Positions 37,226-45,818 of a DNA stretch of 64,000 bases are shown here, piece after piece. Both the position numbers and the translations under genes were made by a program. Under the pieces are notes generated by a model. That model was not told the origin of the DNA. It ran no database searches and saw only the letters and a list, made by a program, of their open reading frames with translations. Origin of the DNA: Betaproteobacteria bacterium HGW-Betaproteobacteria-3 (GTDB taxonomy: Bacteria; Pseudomonadota; Gammaproteobacteria; Burkholderiales; Burkholderiaceae_C); assembly GCA_002842205.1 (NCBI GenBank), contig PHCI01000016.1, forward strand, positions 22,595 through 86,594. The letters are read 5' to 3'. Each line of letters begins with the position of its first letter. Positions within the stretch are counted from its first letter, which is position 1.

Positions 37226-38283
37226 CAGGGCAGCAGCCCGAGCGCCTGCATGTAGTGGGCCCCGGTCATGAGATCGTCCCACGCCGGGGCGGGGGTGCGG
37301 GGCAGCAGCGCAAGACGGCGTTCTTCGCTGGCCTCGCGGGGCGTCCAGCGGCCCTTGAGTTGCGCCTCGGCCAGACCGTCGAGCAGCGCGTCCACGGCCT
37401 CACCGCCGTCCACGCTCTGGTTGCACAGCAGCACCATGTCGCAACCGGCGCTGAGCGCCTCGACCGCCGCCTCGGCGTAGCTGACCTCACGCCCGTCGAT
37501 CCACCGGGCCCCGGTCATGGACAGGTCGTCGCTGAAGATGGCGCCGCCAAAGCCCAGCCGCCGCCGCAGGATGTCGTTGAGCCAGCGACTGGAAAAGCAG
37601 GCCGCACGCGCATCCACCTTGGGATAAATCACATGCCCCGGCATCACGCTGGAGAGCGCGGTGATGAGCCAGCCGTAGGGTGCCGCGTCGTCGGCCAGGA
37701 TGGCCTTGAGGCTGCGCCGGTCCACGGGAATGTCGGTGTGCGAATCAGCCCGCACAAACCCATGCCCCGGAAAGTGCTTGCCGCAGTTGGCCATGCCGGC
37801 CTGCAGCAGCCCGTGCATCAGGCTTTTGGCCAGCAGCGCCACCACGCGCGGGTCGCGCGCAAAGGCACGGTCGCCGATCACGCTGCTTTCGCCGTAGTCC
37901 AGGTCCAGCACGGGGGTGAAGCTGAAATCCACGCCACAGGCGCGCAGCTCGGCGCCCAGCACGTAGCCCGCCGCGGTGGCGGCATTGGTGGCGGCCAGCG
38001 GCTTGGCCATCCACAGCTCGCCCAGCGCGCGCATCGGCGGCAGGTGGGTAAAGCCGTCGGTGCGAAAACGCTGCACGCGCCCGCCTTCGTGGTCCACGCA
38101 GATCAGCAAGTCGGCGCGCACCGCCTTGATCTCGGCGCACAGCGCCGCGAGTTGTGCACGGTCGGCCCAGTTGCGGCCGAACAGGATCAGCCCGCCAGTC
38201 AGCGGATGGAGCAGGCGCTGGCGGTCGGTGGCGGTCAGGCGGGTGCCTTCGATGTCGAGGATGAGCGGGGCGGGTTGAGTCAT
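37225..38283 (-). CDS. nagZ: Beta-N-acetylhexosaminidase
   Basis: GH3 enzyme that removes GlcNAc from anhydromuropeptides in cytoplasmic wall recycling. The 352 residues show [13 protein letters not shown], the catalytic KHFPGHG (His of the dyad), [10 protein letters not shown] and the nucleophile Asp in [14 protein letters not shown] 38283 ([13 protein letters not shown]) is preferred over an ATG six codons upstream. It sits in the lepAB-rnc-era-recO-pdxJ-acpS-nagZ series, separated from acpS by repeat copy 8. Confidence 0.95.
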   Translation of the reverse strand: MTQPAPLILDIEGTRLTATDRQRLLHPLTGGLILFGRNWADRAQLAALCAEIKAVRADLLICVDHEGGRVQRFRTDGFTHLPPMRALGELWMAKPLAATNAATAAGYVLGAELRACGVDFSFTPVLDLDYGESSVIGDRAFARDPRVVALLAKSLMHGLLQAGMANCGKHFPGHGFVRADSHTDIPVDRRSLKAILADDAAPYGWLITALSSVMPGHVIYPKVDARAACFSSRWLNDILRRRLGFGGAIFSDDLSMTGARWIDGREVSYAEAAVEALSAGCDMVLLCNQSVDGGEAVDALLDGLAEAQLKGRWTPREASEERRLALLPRTPAPAWDDLMTGAHYMQALGLLP

Positions 38284-38302
38284 ATCAGATTTGGTGTGCA
38301 CA

Positions 38303-38362
38303 GATTAATACATTTTGATAGCTAACTATCACCAGTTGACGGGGGCTAAGTGCCAATTTTCT
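38303..38362 (+). repeat. AT-rich TAGC element, copy 8 (supplies the acpS stop)
   Basis: Reads GATTAATACATTTTGATAGC, then TAACTATCACCAGTTGACGG, then GGGCTAAGTGCCAATTTTCT. On the minus strand its end encodes the last residues EKIGT and the stop of AcpS. It is a near-consensus copy. Confidence 0.88.
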
Positions 38363-38744
38363 CAACAACACAGAAACTGGCCGCGTAGTCGGTCTCGTCG
38401 GTCACGGTGATGTGGGCCTGCAGGCCCTGCGCCTCGAACCAGGCCTTGAGCTCACCGTGCAGCACGATCACCGGCTGGCCGCTGGGGAGCTTGCCCACTT
38501 CGCACAGACGCCAGGTCATGGGCATGCGCATGCCCAGGCCCACCGCCTTGCTGAAGGCCTCTTTGGCGGAAAAGCGCGTGGCCAGGTAGCGCAGGCCGCG
38601 TTCGGGCCAGCGTGCGGTGCGTGAGCGCCAGGTGGCGAGTTCACCGTCGCAAAGGATTTTGCGGGCAAAGCGTTCGCCATGGCGCTCGAAGCTGGCGCGG
38701 ACGCGGCGCACGTCGCAAATGTCGGTGCCGATGCCGTAGATCAT
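38346..38744 (-). CDS. acpS: Holo-[acyl-carrier-protein] synthase
   Basis: Transfers 4'-phosphopantetheine from CoA to the serine of AcpP. The 132 residues begin [14 protein letters not shown] with the Mg-binding Asp, and carry [13 protein letters not shown] with the catalytic Glu and Lys. ATG 38744 gives the usual MIYGIG start. The C-terminal EKIGT and stop come from repeat copy 8. Its substrate gene acpP is at 51658-51897. Confidence 0.95.
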   Translation of the reverse strand: MIYGIGTDICDVRRVRASFERHGERFARKILCDGELATWRSRTARWPERGLRYLATRFSAKEAFSKAVGLGMRMPMTWRLCEVGKLPSGQPVIVLHGELKAWFEAQGLQAHITVTDETDYAASFCVVEKIGT

Positions 38745-38796
38745 GCCGGTCGGTGACCCCACGCGATGGCCGACGGCAGTGGCGTAGCTGGCGCCT

Positions 38797-39543
38797 TCAT
38801 GCCGGGCCCGCGGCGCCCATGCAGCGCAGATAGTCCTTCACCGTGGCGGCGTAGCCCAACTCGAGTGCATCGGAGATCAGCGCATGGCCGATCGACACCT
38901 CGGCCACGCCGGGCACGGCGCGCAAAAAATCGGTGAGGTTGTCGCGGTTCAGGTCGTGGCCGGCGTTGACCTGCAGGCCTGCGTCCAGTGCCGCCTGCGC
39001 AGCAGCGGAAAACTGCGCCAGCACGGCATCCTTGCTCGCGGTGCCCCAGGCGCTGGCGTAGCTTTCGGTGTAGAGCTCGATGCGGTCGGCGTTCACGGCT
39101 TTCACCGCGGCCATGGCCTCGGGCAGCGGGTCCATGAACAGGCTGACGCGCACGCCCAGCGCGTGGGCCTCTTCGATGAGCGGCTTCAGGCGGGCCGCGT
39201 CGTCGGGGAAAGTCCAGCCGTGGTCGCTGGTGAACTGGCCCTCGCTGTCGGGCACAAAAGTCGCTTGGTGCGGCCGGATCTGGCGCACAAAGTCCATGAG
39301 GTTGTGGAACGGGTTGCCTTCGATGTTGAACTCGGCCCCCGGGCGCGTCTTGAGCAGGCGGTGCAGCACGTGCACGTCTTCGCTGCGGATGTGGCGCGCG
39401 TCGGGGCGCGGGTGCACGGTGATGCCGTGCGCGCCCGCGTCCAGGCACAGCGTGGCCGCACGAATCAGGCTGGGGATGCCCAGGTGCCGCGTGTTGCGCA
39501 CCAGCGCCACTTTGTTCAGATTGACCGAGAGAGCTGTTTTCAT
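38797..39543 (-). CDS. pdxJ: Pyridoxine 5'-phosphate synthase
   Basis: Last ring-closing step of pyridoxal phosphate synthesis, from 1-deoxyxylulose-5-phosphate and 3-amino-2-oxopropyl phosphate. The 248-residue barrel starts with [13 protein letters not shown], has [16 protein letters not shown] with the catalytic Glu/His region, FNIEGNP, LYTESYA and [15 protein letters not shown] 39543 is the conserved start; recO ends 9 bp upstream. PLP is used by the aminotransferase and TrpB in this window, though that link is general. Confidence 0.97.
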   Translation of the reverse strand: MKTALSVNLNKVALVRNTRHLGIPSLIRAATLCLDAGAHGITVHPRPDARHIRSEDVHVLHRLLKTRPGAEFNIEGNPFHNLMDFVRQIRPHQATFVPDSEGQFTSDHGWTFPDDAARLKPLIEEAHALGVRVSLFMDPLPEAMAAVKAVNADRIELYTESYASAWGTASKDAVLAQFSAAAQAALDAGLQVNAGHDLNRDNLTDFLRAVPGVAEVSIGHALISDALELGYAATVKDYLRCMGAAGPA

Positions 39544-39551
39544 GACAGGCT

Positions 39552-40304
39552 TCAGGACAGGTTTTGCAGATCCATCATCATCTGCCGCGTTCGCAGGGTG
39601 GAAACACCGCAATGGTAGTGCAGCAGCGCCCGCAGTTGCGGTTTCAATTCGTTCATCATGCCGGCACAGGCGCGCAGCGTGGCGGTCAGCGGGGCACCGT
39701 CTTCGAGCGAGCGCTGCAGCGCCACCCACTGCGCGCCGCTCAGCGCATGGCGCGTGTCGGCCCCGGCTTCGCGCAGCCCGCCCTCGGGCACCAGGGCGTA
39801 GCGGGCGGCGGCCTCCAGCGGCTGGAGGCTGGCGGTCTGGGCGTCCAGCGACGGCAGCAGGCCGATTTCGCGCAACAGCAGCAGCTCAAAGGTGCGCAAC
39901 GCCGCCTGCAGCACCTCGCCGTGGCGCGACGCCACCAGCTGCACCACGCCCGCATAGGCGTCGAACAGCGCCTCGTGCGGGTCATCGCGCGCCAGCAGGC
40001 GCATGAGCAGCTCGTTCAGGTAGTAGCCCGAAAGCAGTGCGTCGCCGGTGGGCATGACGTGGCCGCCCTGCCATTCGGCGCTTTTGAGGGTGCGGACTTC
40101 GGCGTCGCCGCCAAAACCCACATGCAGGGGCTGCAGCGGCAGCAGAACGGGCCGGAAACTGGAACTCGGCCGCTTCGCCCCCTTGGCCACCAGGGCAATG
40201 CGGCCATGGTGGCGGGTGAACACTTCCAGGATCAGGCTGGACTCGCTCCAGTCGTAGCGGTGGAGCACGTAGGCCGGTTCGTCACTGATGCGTTTCGTCG
40301 CCAT
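39552..40304 (-). CDS. recO: DNA repair protein RecO
   Basis: RecFOR mediator that loads RecA onto SSB-coated DNA. The 250-residue protein has the N-terminal OB domain ([37 protein letters not shown] in pieces) and the helical C-terminal domain ending in [15 protein letters not shown]. The ATG at 40304 sits inside the left copy of a 12-bp direct repeat (40302-40313), whose partner overlaps the end of era. An insertion appears to have separated the two genes. Confidence 0.93.
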   Translation of the reverse strand: MATKRISDEPAYVLHRYDWSESSLILEVFTRHHGRIALVAKGAKRPSSSFRPVLLPLQPLHVGFGGDAEVRTLKSAEWQGGHVMPTGDALLSGYYLNELLMRLLARDDPHEALFDAYAGVVQLVASRHGEVLQAALRTFELLLLREIGLLPSLDAQTASLQPLEAAARYALVPEGGLREAGADTRHALSGAQWVALQRSLEDGAPLTATLRACAGMMNELKPQLRALLHYHCGVSTLRTRQMMMDLQNLS

Positions 40305-40470
40305 ACCCGAACGGAACCTGGCACTACGCTTTGCGCGGCGAGCGTGGTTTCCTGGCGGAAAGCGCCACGGCACTGGCTTCACCTGGCCGCTGGCGTTGCC
40401 CCATGGAGGGAGGTGGCGGAGCAACCCGCAGTGGGCGCAGCCTTCGGGTGTTTTTATTCATACCCGAACG
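40302..40470. repeat. 12-bp direct repeats flanking a 145-bp insert between era and recO
   Basis: catacccgaacg occurs exactly at 40302-40313 and 40459-40470. The 145 bp between carries a plus-strand acccg...cgggt hairpin followed by GTTTTT near 40430-40455. The repeats look like a target-site duplication: one copy contains the recO start, the other the last codons of era. Confidence 0.65.
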
Positions 40471-41437
40471 ACCGGACCCGGGCCTCGTCGTCCGCCCAAC
40501 CCGAGCGGACCTTGACCCACAGCTCGATGAAGACCTTGCAGTCCATCAGCTTTTCGAGTTCCTGGCGGGCTTCGGTGCCAATGCGCTTGAGCCGCTCGCC
40601 CTTGTCGCCGATCACCATGGCCTTGTGGCCGTCGCGCTCGACCACGATGGTGGCGGCGATGCGCAGCATGCGCCCGGCCTTGGGGCTGGGTTCTTCGTCA
40701 AACTTGTCGATGATCACGGTGGAGGTGTAGGGCAACTCGTCCCCGGTGAAGCGAAACAGCTTCTCGCGCACGATTTCGCTGGCCAGGAACTTCTCGCTGC
40801 GGTCGGTCAGCTCGTCCTCGCCGTAGAACCAGCCCTGCTCGGGCAGGAATTTTTCGCAAATTCCGAACAGGCGCTCGATGTCCTTCGCGTTCTTGGCCGA
40901 CATCGGCACAAACTCGGCAAAGGCGTGCCGCGTCTGCATGGTCTGCAGCCAGGGCGCGATCTCGGCGCGGCGGTGCACGTTGTCCAGCTTGTTGGCAATC
41001 AGCAGCGTGGGCACGCCCTCTTTGAGCAGCGACAGCACCTTGGCGTCGGCCAGCGTGAAGCTGCCGGCCTCCACCACAAACAGCACCAGGTCCACATCGC
41101 CGACCGCGCCGAGCACGGTTTTGTTGAGCGAGCGGTTCAGTGCGGTGTTGTGGTGCGTCTGGAAGCCCGGCGTGTCCACAAACACGAACTGTGAGGCCCC
41201 ACGCGTACAGATGCCCGTGATGCGGTGGCGCGTGGTCTGTGCCTTGCGCGAGGTGATGCTGATCTTCTGGCCCACCAGGGCGTTGAGCAACGTGGATTTT
41301 CCGACGTTGGGTTTGCCAACGATGGCCACCAGCCCACAGCGTTGCCCGGGAGCATCTTCCACCGGAATTTTTAGGCTTTTTTGCCCTTCAGTCCCCGTGG
41401 AATCTACGATTTTAGCTACGTTTTTTGTAGCATTCAT
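40454..41437 (-). CDS. era: GTPase Era, ribosome assembly factor
   Basis: Binds 16S rRNA and helps 30S maturation. The 327 residues contain G1 GKPNVGKST (41-49), DTPGFQ (G3) and ANKLDNV (G4), then the KH domain with [17 protein letters not shown] and the final [21 protein letters not shown] in pieces. The ATG at 41437 overlaps the rnc stop (ATGA). Residues 2-24 ([18 protein letters not shown]) come from AT-rich repeat copy 9. The extreme C terminus overlaps the 12-bp duplication. Confidence 0.96.
   Translation of the reverse strand: MNATKNVAKIVDSTGTEGQKSLKIPVEDAPGQRCGLVAIVGKPNVGKSTLLNALVGQKISITSRKAQTTRHRITGICTRGASQFVFVDTPGFQTHHNTALNRSLNKTVLGAVGDVDLVLFVVEAGSFTLADAKVLSLLKEGVPTLLIANKLDNVHRRAEIAPWLQTMQTRHAFAEFVPMSAKNAKDIERLFGICEKFLPEQGWFYGEDELTDRSEKFLASEIVREKLFRFTGDELPYTSTVIIDKFDEEPSPKAGRMLRIAATIVVERDGHKAMVIGDKGERLKRIGTEARQELEKLMDCKVFIELWVKVRSGWADDEARVRSFGYE
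41364..41433 (-). repeat. AT-rich TAGC element, copy 9 (N-terminal codons of era)
   Basis: On the minus strand: AATGCTACAAAAAACGTAGC, then TAAAATCGTAGATTCCACGG, then GGACTGAAGGGCAAAAAAGC. It begins right after the era start codon and stays in frame. It is diverged but has the TAGC, G-run and A/T-rich tail in order. Confidence 0.6.
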
Positions 41438-42120
41438 GATGTGTGTTTCGCTTTCAGGTTGATCAACATGGCCGCCGCCGCGGCCTGCTCGCCCGCCCGG
41501 CGCGACGCGCCAATGCCGCGCTCGGTGGCGCCCAGTTCGGGCACCTCGCATTCGACGTCGAAGGTCTGCTTGTGGGCGGCGCCCAGCGTGCCGACCACCC
41601 GGTACTCTGGCAGCTTCATCTTGCGCCCCTGCAGCCATTCCTGCAACTCGGTTTTCGGATCTTTGGCGGCCGCCTGCATGCCGGGGTTGATCTGCACGGC
41701 CTCAAACAGCCGGTGCACCAGGGCCTGCGCCGCACCATAGCCGGCGTCCAGGTAAACGGCGCCGATCACCGCTTCCAGTGCATCGGCCAGGATCGAGGGC
41801 CGCTTCTGCCCACCCGAGCGGGCCTCGCCCTCGCCCAACCGGATCACGTCGGGCAGCCCCAACTGCACCGACAGATGGTGCAACGTGTCCTGCTTGACCA
41901 GGTTGGCCCGCACACGCGAGAGGTCGCCCTCGGGCTGGTCGCGCAGGCGGCTGTACAGCAGGCTGGCCACGGCCAGGTTGAGCACGGAATCGCCCAGAAA
42001 CTCCAGCCGCTCGTTGTGATCGGCCGAAAAGCTGCGGTGCGTGGTGGCCCGCAGCAGCAGTTGCGGGTCGGAAAAGGTGTGCTGCAAGCGCGCCTGCAGT
42101 TCAGACAGACGCGGCTCCAC
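41434..42120 (-). CDS. rnc: Ribonuclease III
   Basis: Double-stranded RNA endonuclease for rRNA and mRNA processing. The 228 residues have the signature [14 protein letters not shown] (about 36-49) with the catalytic Glu and Asp, the downstream [14 protein letters not shown] with the second metal site, and a C-terminal dsRNA-binding domain (from about 155, ending in the [16 protein letters not shown] helix). Coupled to era by a 4-bp overlap and to the DUF4845 gene 2 bp upstream. Confidence 0.97.
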   Translation of the reverse strand: MEPRLSELQARLQHTFSDPQLLLRATTHRSFSADHNERLEFLGDSVLNLAVASLLYSRLRDQPEGDLSRVRANLVKQDTLHHLSVQLGLPDVIRLGEGEARSGGQKRPSILADALEAVIGAVYLDAGYGAAQALVHRLFEAVQINPGMQAAAKDPKTELQEWLQGRKMKLPEYRVVGTLGAAHKQTFDVECEVPELGATERGIGASRRAGEQAAAAAMLINLKAKHTS

Positions 42121-42122
42121 GC

Positions 42123-42476
42123 TTATTTGGACTGGCCGGCGTATTTGAGCGTCAGGTAGGCCGGCCCTGTGAGATGGATTTCACGCACATAAGAGAAACC
42201 CACCACCACCTTGTCGCCGTTTTTGGTGACGTCCAGGTCCTTGCCCGTGAGCGAACCGATGTCGTCGATCGCGGCGGCCTTGTCAAAAATGGTACGCACC
42301 TCGTTCACGGTGGAGCCTTCACTGGCCTTGTTGACGGCCTTTTTGACCGCCATGTATTCCACCACCGTCGGGAACACCTGTGCCCCGACGACACCCGTCA
42401 CCGCAAGGATGCCGCCCACAAAAAGCAGGCCGATGAAAGAAAGGCCCCGTTGTTTGGATTTGCTTGCCAGTGTCAT
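42123..42476 (-). CDS. DUF4845-family membrane-anchored protein
   Basis: A 117-residue protein with basic N terminus (ASKSKQRG) and one hydrophobic helix (about 13-33: [19 protein letters not shown]), then a soluble domain ([16 protein letters not shown]...). Its position between lepB and rnc is typical of the uncharacterised DUF4845 family in betaproteobacteria. Function unknown. The pilin-like N terminus suggests a membrane-anchored role, which is inference. Confidence 0.8.
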   Translation of the reverse strand: MTLASKSKQRGLSFIGLLFVGGILAVTGVVGAQVFPTVVEYMAVKKAVNKASEGSTVNEVRTIFDKAAAIDDIGSLTGKDLDVTKNGDKVVVGFSYVREIHLTGPAYLTLKYAGQSK

Positions 42477-42516
42477 TCCCTGCCCCTTTGACGAAAAACG
42501 GTATGAATTTACGGTG

Positions 42517-43482
42517 TTAATGGAAGGAACCGATGCGCTTGAGGTTGCTGAAGTTCATCCAGACAAAAAACGCCTTGCCCACGATGTTCGCATCGGGAAC
42601 GAACCCCCAGTAGCGCGAATCGAGTGAATTATCACGGTTGTCGCCCATCATGAAATAGTGGCCCTCAGGCACCTTGCACACGACACCCTCCACACTGTAG
42701 CGGCAATTCTGCCGGTTCGGGAACTCCTCGACCCCGGGGACGAAGGCCGGGCGGTCGTTATCGATCAGCAAGCGGTGGTTGACGGGGCCCAGCGATTCCT
42801 CGAACTGCTTGGAATACCGCATGGTGTCTTCGTCAAAAAAATCGGGCAACGGATTGACGGGTATCGGTTGGCCGTTGATGGTGAGCCGCTTGTTCAGGTA
42901 GGCCACCTCGTCGCCCGGCACGCCGACCACCCGCTTGATGTAGTCCAGGCTGGGCTTGGGCGGGTAGCGAAACACCATCACGTCGCCGCGCTGGGGCGGT
43001 GTGCCCGCGGTGATCTTGGTGTTGAGCACCGGCAGGCGCACGCCGTAGGTGAATTTGTTGACCAGAATCAGGTCGCCAATCAGGAGCGTGGGAATCATCG
43101 AGCCCGACGGGATCTTGAATGGCTCGAACAGGAACGAGCGCAGCACAAACACGGCAATGATCACGGGGAACAGCCCCGCCGTCCAGTCCAGCCACCAGGG
43201 CTGCATGAGCAGGCGCTGTTGGGCCTCGACGAGGTTGCCGTCGACCTGGGTGATGCCCTTGGCGGCCAGATCGGCACGGCGCTGCGCGTCCTGCGCCGCC
43301 AGCACCGCCGCCGCAGCGCGGCGCCGGGGCAGGAACACCAGACGCTCGGCCAGCCAGTACAGGCCGGTCACGACGCAGGCCAGGAACAGCAGCAGCGAGA
43401 AGTTGCCTTCCACGTAGCCAAAGTACCACGCACCCGAATAGCCGACAAACGCCGCCAGAACCAGTGAGGTGAGGGCTTCCAT
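42517..43482 (-). CDS. lepB: Signal peptidase I
   Basis: Cleaves signal peptides at the outer face of the inner membrane. The 321-residue protein has N-terminal helices (about 4-22, 28-50, 103-119), then the catalytic Ser128 in IPSGSMIPT and Lys183 in YIKRVVGVPGD, and box E MMGDNRDNSLDSR. The ATG at 43482 shares one base with the lepA stop (TGATG), so the pair is translationally coupled. Confidence 0.97.
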   Translation of the reverse strand: MEALTSLVLAAFVGYSGAWYFGYVEGNFSLLLFLACVVTGLYWLAERLVFLPRRRAAAAVLAAQDAQRRADLAAKGITQVDGNLVEAQQRLLMQPWWLDWTAGLFPVIIAVFVLRSFLFEPFKIPSGSMIPTLLIGDLILVNKFTYGVRLPVLNTKITAGTPPQRGDVMVFRYPPKPSLDYIKRVVGVPGDEVAYLNKRLTINGQPIPVNPLPDFFDEDTMRYSKQFEESLGPVNHRLLIDNDRPAFVPGVEEFPNRQNCRYSVEGVVCKVPEGHYFMMGDNRDNSLDSRYWGFVPDANIVGKAFFVWMNFSNLKRIGSFH

Positions 43483-45296
43483 CAGTCTTCCACCTGCAAG
43501 ATGGCGAGAAACGCCTCCTGCGGAACTTCCACCGAACCAATTTGTTTCATGCGCTTCTTGCCTGCTTTCTGTTTTTCGAGGAGCTTGCGTTTGCGGCTGA
43601 CGTCGCCACCGTAGCATTTTGCCAGCACGTTCTTGCGCAGGGCCTTGACGGTCTCGCGCGCGATGATGTTGGCACCGATGGCGGCCTGAATGGCCACGTC
43701 GAACATCTGGCGGCTGATGATTTCACGCATCTTGGCCACCACGGCCCGTCCGCGGTATTGCGACTGGCTGCGGTGCACGATGATGGACAGCGCGTCCACC
43801 TTCTCGCCGTTGAGCAGGATGTCGACCTTGACCACGTCGGACGCCCGGTATTCCTTGAACGCGTAGTCCATGCTGGCATAGCCGCGGCTGACCGACTTGA
43901 GCTTGTCGAAGAAGTCGAGCACGATTTCGCCCAACGGCATTTCATAGGTCAGCATGACCTGCTTGCCGTGGTAGGCCATGTTCATCTGCACGCCCCGCTT
44001 CTGGTTGGCCAGCGTCATGACGGCGCCCACGTAATCCTGTGGCATGTACAGGTGCACGGTGACGATGGGTTCGCGGATTTCTTCGAGCCGGCCCTGGTCC
44101 GGGATCTTGGACGGGTTTTCGACCATCAGAATCTCGCCGTCGGCCTTGACCACCTGGTACACCACGCTGGGCGCCGTGGTGATCAGGTCCTGGTCGAACT
44201 CGCGCTCAAGCCGCTCCTGCACGATCTCCATGTGGAGCAGCCCCAGAAAGCCGCAGCGGAACCCAAACCCCAGCGCCTGGCTGACTTCGGGCTCGTAATG
44301 CAGCGAGGCGTCGTTGAGCTTGAGCTTTTCCAGGCTGTCGCGCAGCGAGTCGTACTGGTTGGCCTCGGTCGGATACAGCCCGGCAAACACCTGGGGCTGG
44401 ATTTCCTTGAAACCCGGCAGCGCCTCGGTGGCACTGAACGCCACGCCGCCGGTGCCTGGTTTGATCAACGTGATGGTGTCGCCGACTTTGGCCGCCTGCA
44501 GCTCCTTGATCCCGGCAATGACGAAACCCACCTCGCCCGCCTCCAGCGACTCGCGCGGCTGCGTGGTTGGCGTGAACACCCCCAGGTTGTCGGCGTTGTA
44601 GGTGGCGCCAGTGGCCATGAGCTTGATGCGCTCGCCCTTGGCCAGTCGGCCATCGACCACGCGCACCAGCATCACCACGCCGACGTAGCTGTCAAACCAG
44701 CTGTCGATGATCATGGCGCGCAGCGGGCCGGCCGGGTTGCCGCGCGGCGCAGGAATGCGAGCCACCACCGCCTCCAGAATTTCGTCGATGCCCATGCCGG
44801 TCTTGGCCGAACATGGAATCGCGTCGGTGGCGTCGATGCCGATCACGTCCTCGATCTCGAGCTTGGCGTTCTCGGGGTCGGCCTGCGGCAGGTCCATCTT
44901 GTTGAGCACGGGCACCACTTCGACGCCGAGATCGAGTGCGGTGTAGCAGTTGGCAACAGTCTGTGCCTCGACGCCCTGCGAGGCATCGACCACCAGCAGC
45001 GCACCCTCACATGCCGACAGCGAGCGCGACACCTCATAAGAGAAGTCCACATGCCCCGGCGTGTCGATCAGGTTGAGGTTGTAGACCTGTCCATCACGGG
45101 CCTTGTACCGCAGCGCAGCGGTCTGTGCCTTGATGGTTATCCCACGCTCTTTCTCAAGATCCATCGAGTCGAGCACCTGCTCTTCCATCTCTCGATCCGT
45201 CAGGCCCCCGCAACGCTGGATCAGGCGGTCTGCAAGCGTTGATTTGCCATGGTCAATGTGCGCAATGATCGAAAAATTTCTGATGTGATTCATCAA
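43482..45296 (-). CDS. lepA: Elongation factor 4 (LepA)
   Basis: Translational GTPase that acts in ribosome biogenesis and back-translocation. The 604 residues begin [23 protein letters not shown] (P-loop), then [12 protein letters not shown] (G3), LNKMDLP (G4), and the characteristic LepA C-terminal domain with [22 protein letters not shown] in pieces. The ORF lacks a close Shine-Dalgarno sequence but starts at the family's usual position. A perfect intrinsic terminator (45343-45369) lies 40 bp upstream. Confidence 0.98.
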   Translation of the reverse strand: MMNHIRNFSIIAHIDHGKSTLADRLIQRCGGLTDREMEEQVLDSMDLEKERGITIKAQTAALRYKARDGQVYNLNLIDTPGHVDFSYEVSRSLSACEGALLVVDASQGVEAQTVANCYTALDLGVEVVPVLNKMDLPQADPENAKLEIEDVIGIDATDAIPCSAKTGMGIDEILEAVVARIPAPRGNPAGPLRAMIIDSWFDSYVGVVMLVRVVDGRLAKGERIKLMATGATYNADNLGVFTPTTQPRESLEAGEVGFVIAGIKELQAAKVGDTITLIKPGTGGVAFSATEALPGFKEIQPQVFAGLYPTEANQYDSLRDSLEKLKLNDASLHYEPEVSQALGFGFRCGFLGLLHMEIVQERLEREFDQDLITTAPSVVYQVVKADGEILMVENPSKIPDQGRLEEIREPIVTVHLYMPQDYVGAVMTLANQKRGVQMNMAYHGKQVMLTYEMPLGEIVLDFFDKLKSVSRGYASMDYAFKEYRASDVVKVDILLNGEKVDALSIIVHRSQSQYRGRAVVAKMREIISRQMFDVAIQAAIGANIIARETVKALRKNVLAKCYGGDVSRKRKLLEKQKAGKKRMKQIGSVEVPQEAFLAILQVED

Positions 45297-45337
45297 CGGG
45301 AAGCTTCAAGTGATTGATAGATAAGGTGAGCGCGCAG

Positions 45338-45628
45338 AAAAAAGGGCGCGTCGTATGCTGACGCGCCCTGAACCAACAATCTATTGGCAACTGCGATAGT
45401 TGGAACTTCATTGTAGGCAAAAAGCCCCGTCCGTACAGCCCAATACTTTGCAATTCCAGGTCGTTGCAGCGCTGCAACATGAATTTTATCAACAGGTTAT
45501 CAACATATTTGACTGGATGTCCTCTGGACAACTTGTGGGTGATCTGTGAATCCATGGTGGATGGTCCGTGTCCATCCCGCATCGTGGATTCAAGGCCTTT
45601 TGATATACCTTGAATGAGGGTTTGAAGG
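45338..45628 (-). ncRNA. Candidate small RNA or leader RNA between mucD and lepA
   Basis: A minus-strand promoter (TTGAAC at 45657-45662, 16-bp spacer, TAGAAT at 45635-45640) predicts a start near 45628. The transcript would contain a nested hairpin (tgaatcca 45547-45554 with tggattca 45585-45592, and ggatgg with ccatcc inside), and end at a perfect 10-bp terminator. A shorter version could start after TACAAT near 45412-45417, giving about 70 nt. I do not recognise it as any named RNA; no expression data are available. Confidence 0.5.
45343..45369 (-). terminator. Intrinsic terminator upstream of lepA
   Basis: On the minus strand AGGGCGCGTC, a 7-nt loop, then GACGCGCCCT form a perfect 10-bp stem followed by a run of T residues (45338-45342). 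It cannot end mucD transcripts, which have their own terminator upstream, so it must end some other RNA or act as a lepA attenuator. Confidence 0.85.
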
Positions 45629-45634
45629 AGGTTG

Positions 45635-45662
45635 ATTCTAACCAGAATCCGCATGAGTTCAA
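45635..45662 (-). promoter_or_regulatory. Sigma-70-like promoter for the candidate small RNA
   Basis: Read on the minus strand: TTGAAC (complement of 45657-45662), 16-bp spacer, TAGAAT (complement of 45635-45640). It points toward lepA and precedes the hairpin region. Confidence 0.5.
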
Positions 45663-45740
45663 ATTTATGTTAGTAAGCACAAACAAACATTTAGAAAATT
45701 GCTGCTTGAAATATTTTTCTTTTCCGACCGCCTGCTGCAC

Positions 45741-45775
45741 GAAAAAGCCCCAAACCTGACTCCGGGATGGGGCTT
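45741..45775 (-). terminator. Intrinsic terminator after the rpoE-rseAB-mucD unit
   Basis: On the minus strand AAGCCCCA (45768-45775 side) pairs with TGGGGCTT (45745-45752) around 15 nt and is followed by TTTTTC. It stands 43 bp downstream of the mucD stop. Confidence 0.8.
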
Positions 45776-45818
45776 CTTGACCCCACACGACAAGCGGGGC
45801 AGGCAGTGACTGTCTCGT

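Larger units (their letters stand above)
45297..45818. other. AT-rich lepA-mucD intergenic region (522 bp)
   Basis: No convincing protein gene. It holds a terminator for mucD (45741-45775), a minus-strand promoter (45635-45662), a nested hairpin (45547-45592), two TGTTGATAA motifs (45487-45506), and a perfect intrinsic terminator (45343-45369). The order promoter-structure-terminator suggests a small RNA. It is much more AT-rich than the flanks. Confidence 0.8.

Noticed and set aside
43542..45242. 566-codon frame antisense to lepA
   Set aside because: Overlaps certain lepA motifs; no family resemblance.
45253..45654. 133-codon minus frame in the lepA-mucD gap
   Set aside because: It reads straight through the perfect terminator and into the lepA start; no Shine-Dalgarno, no recognisable domain.
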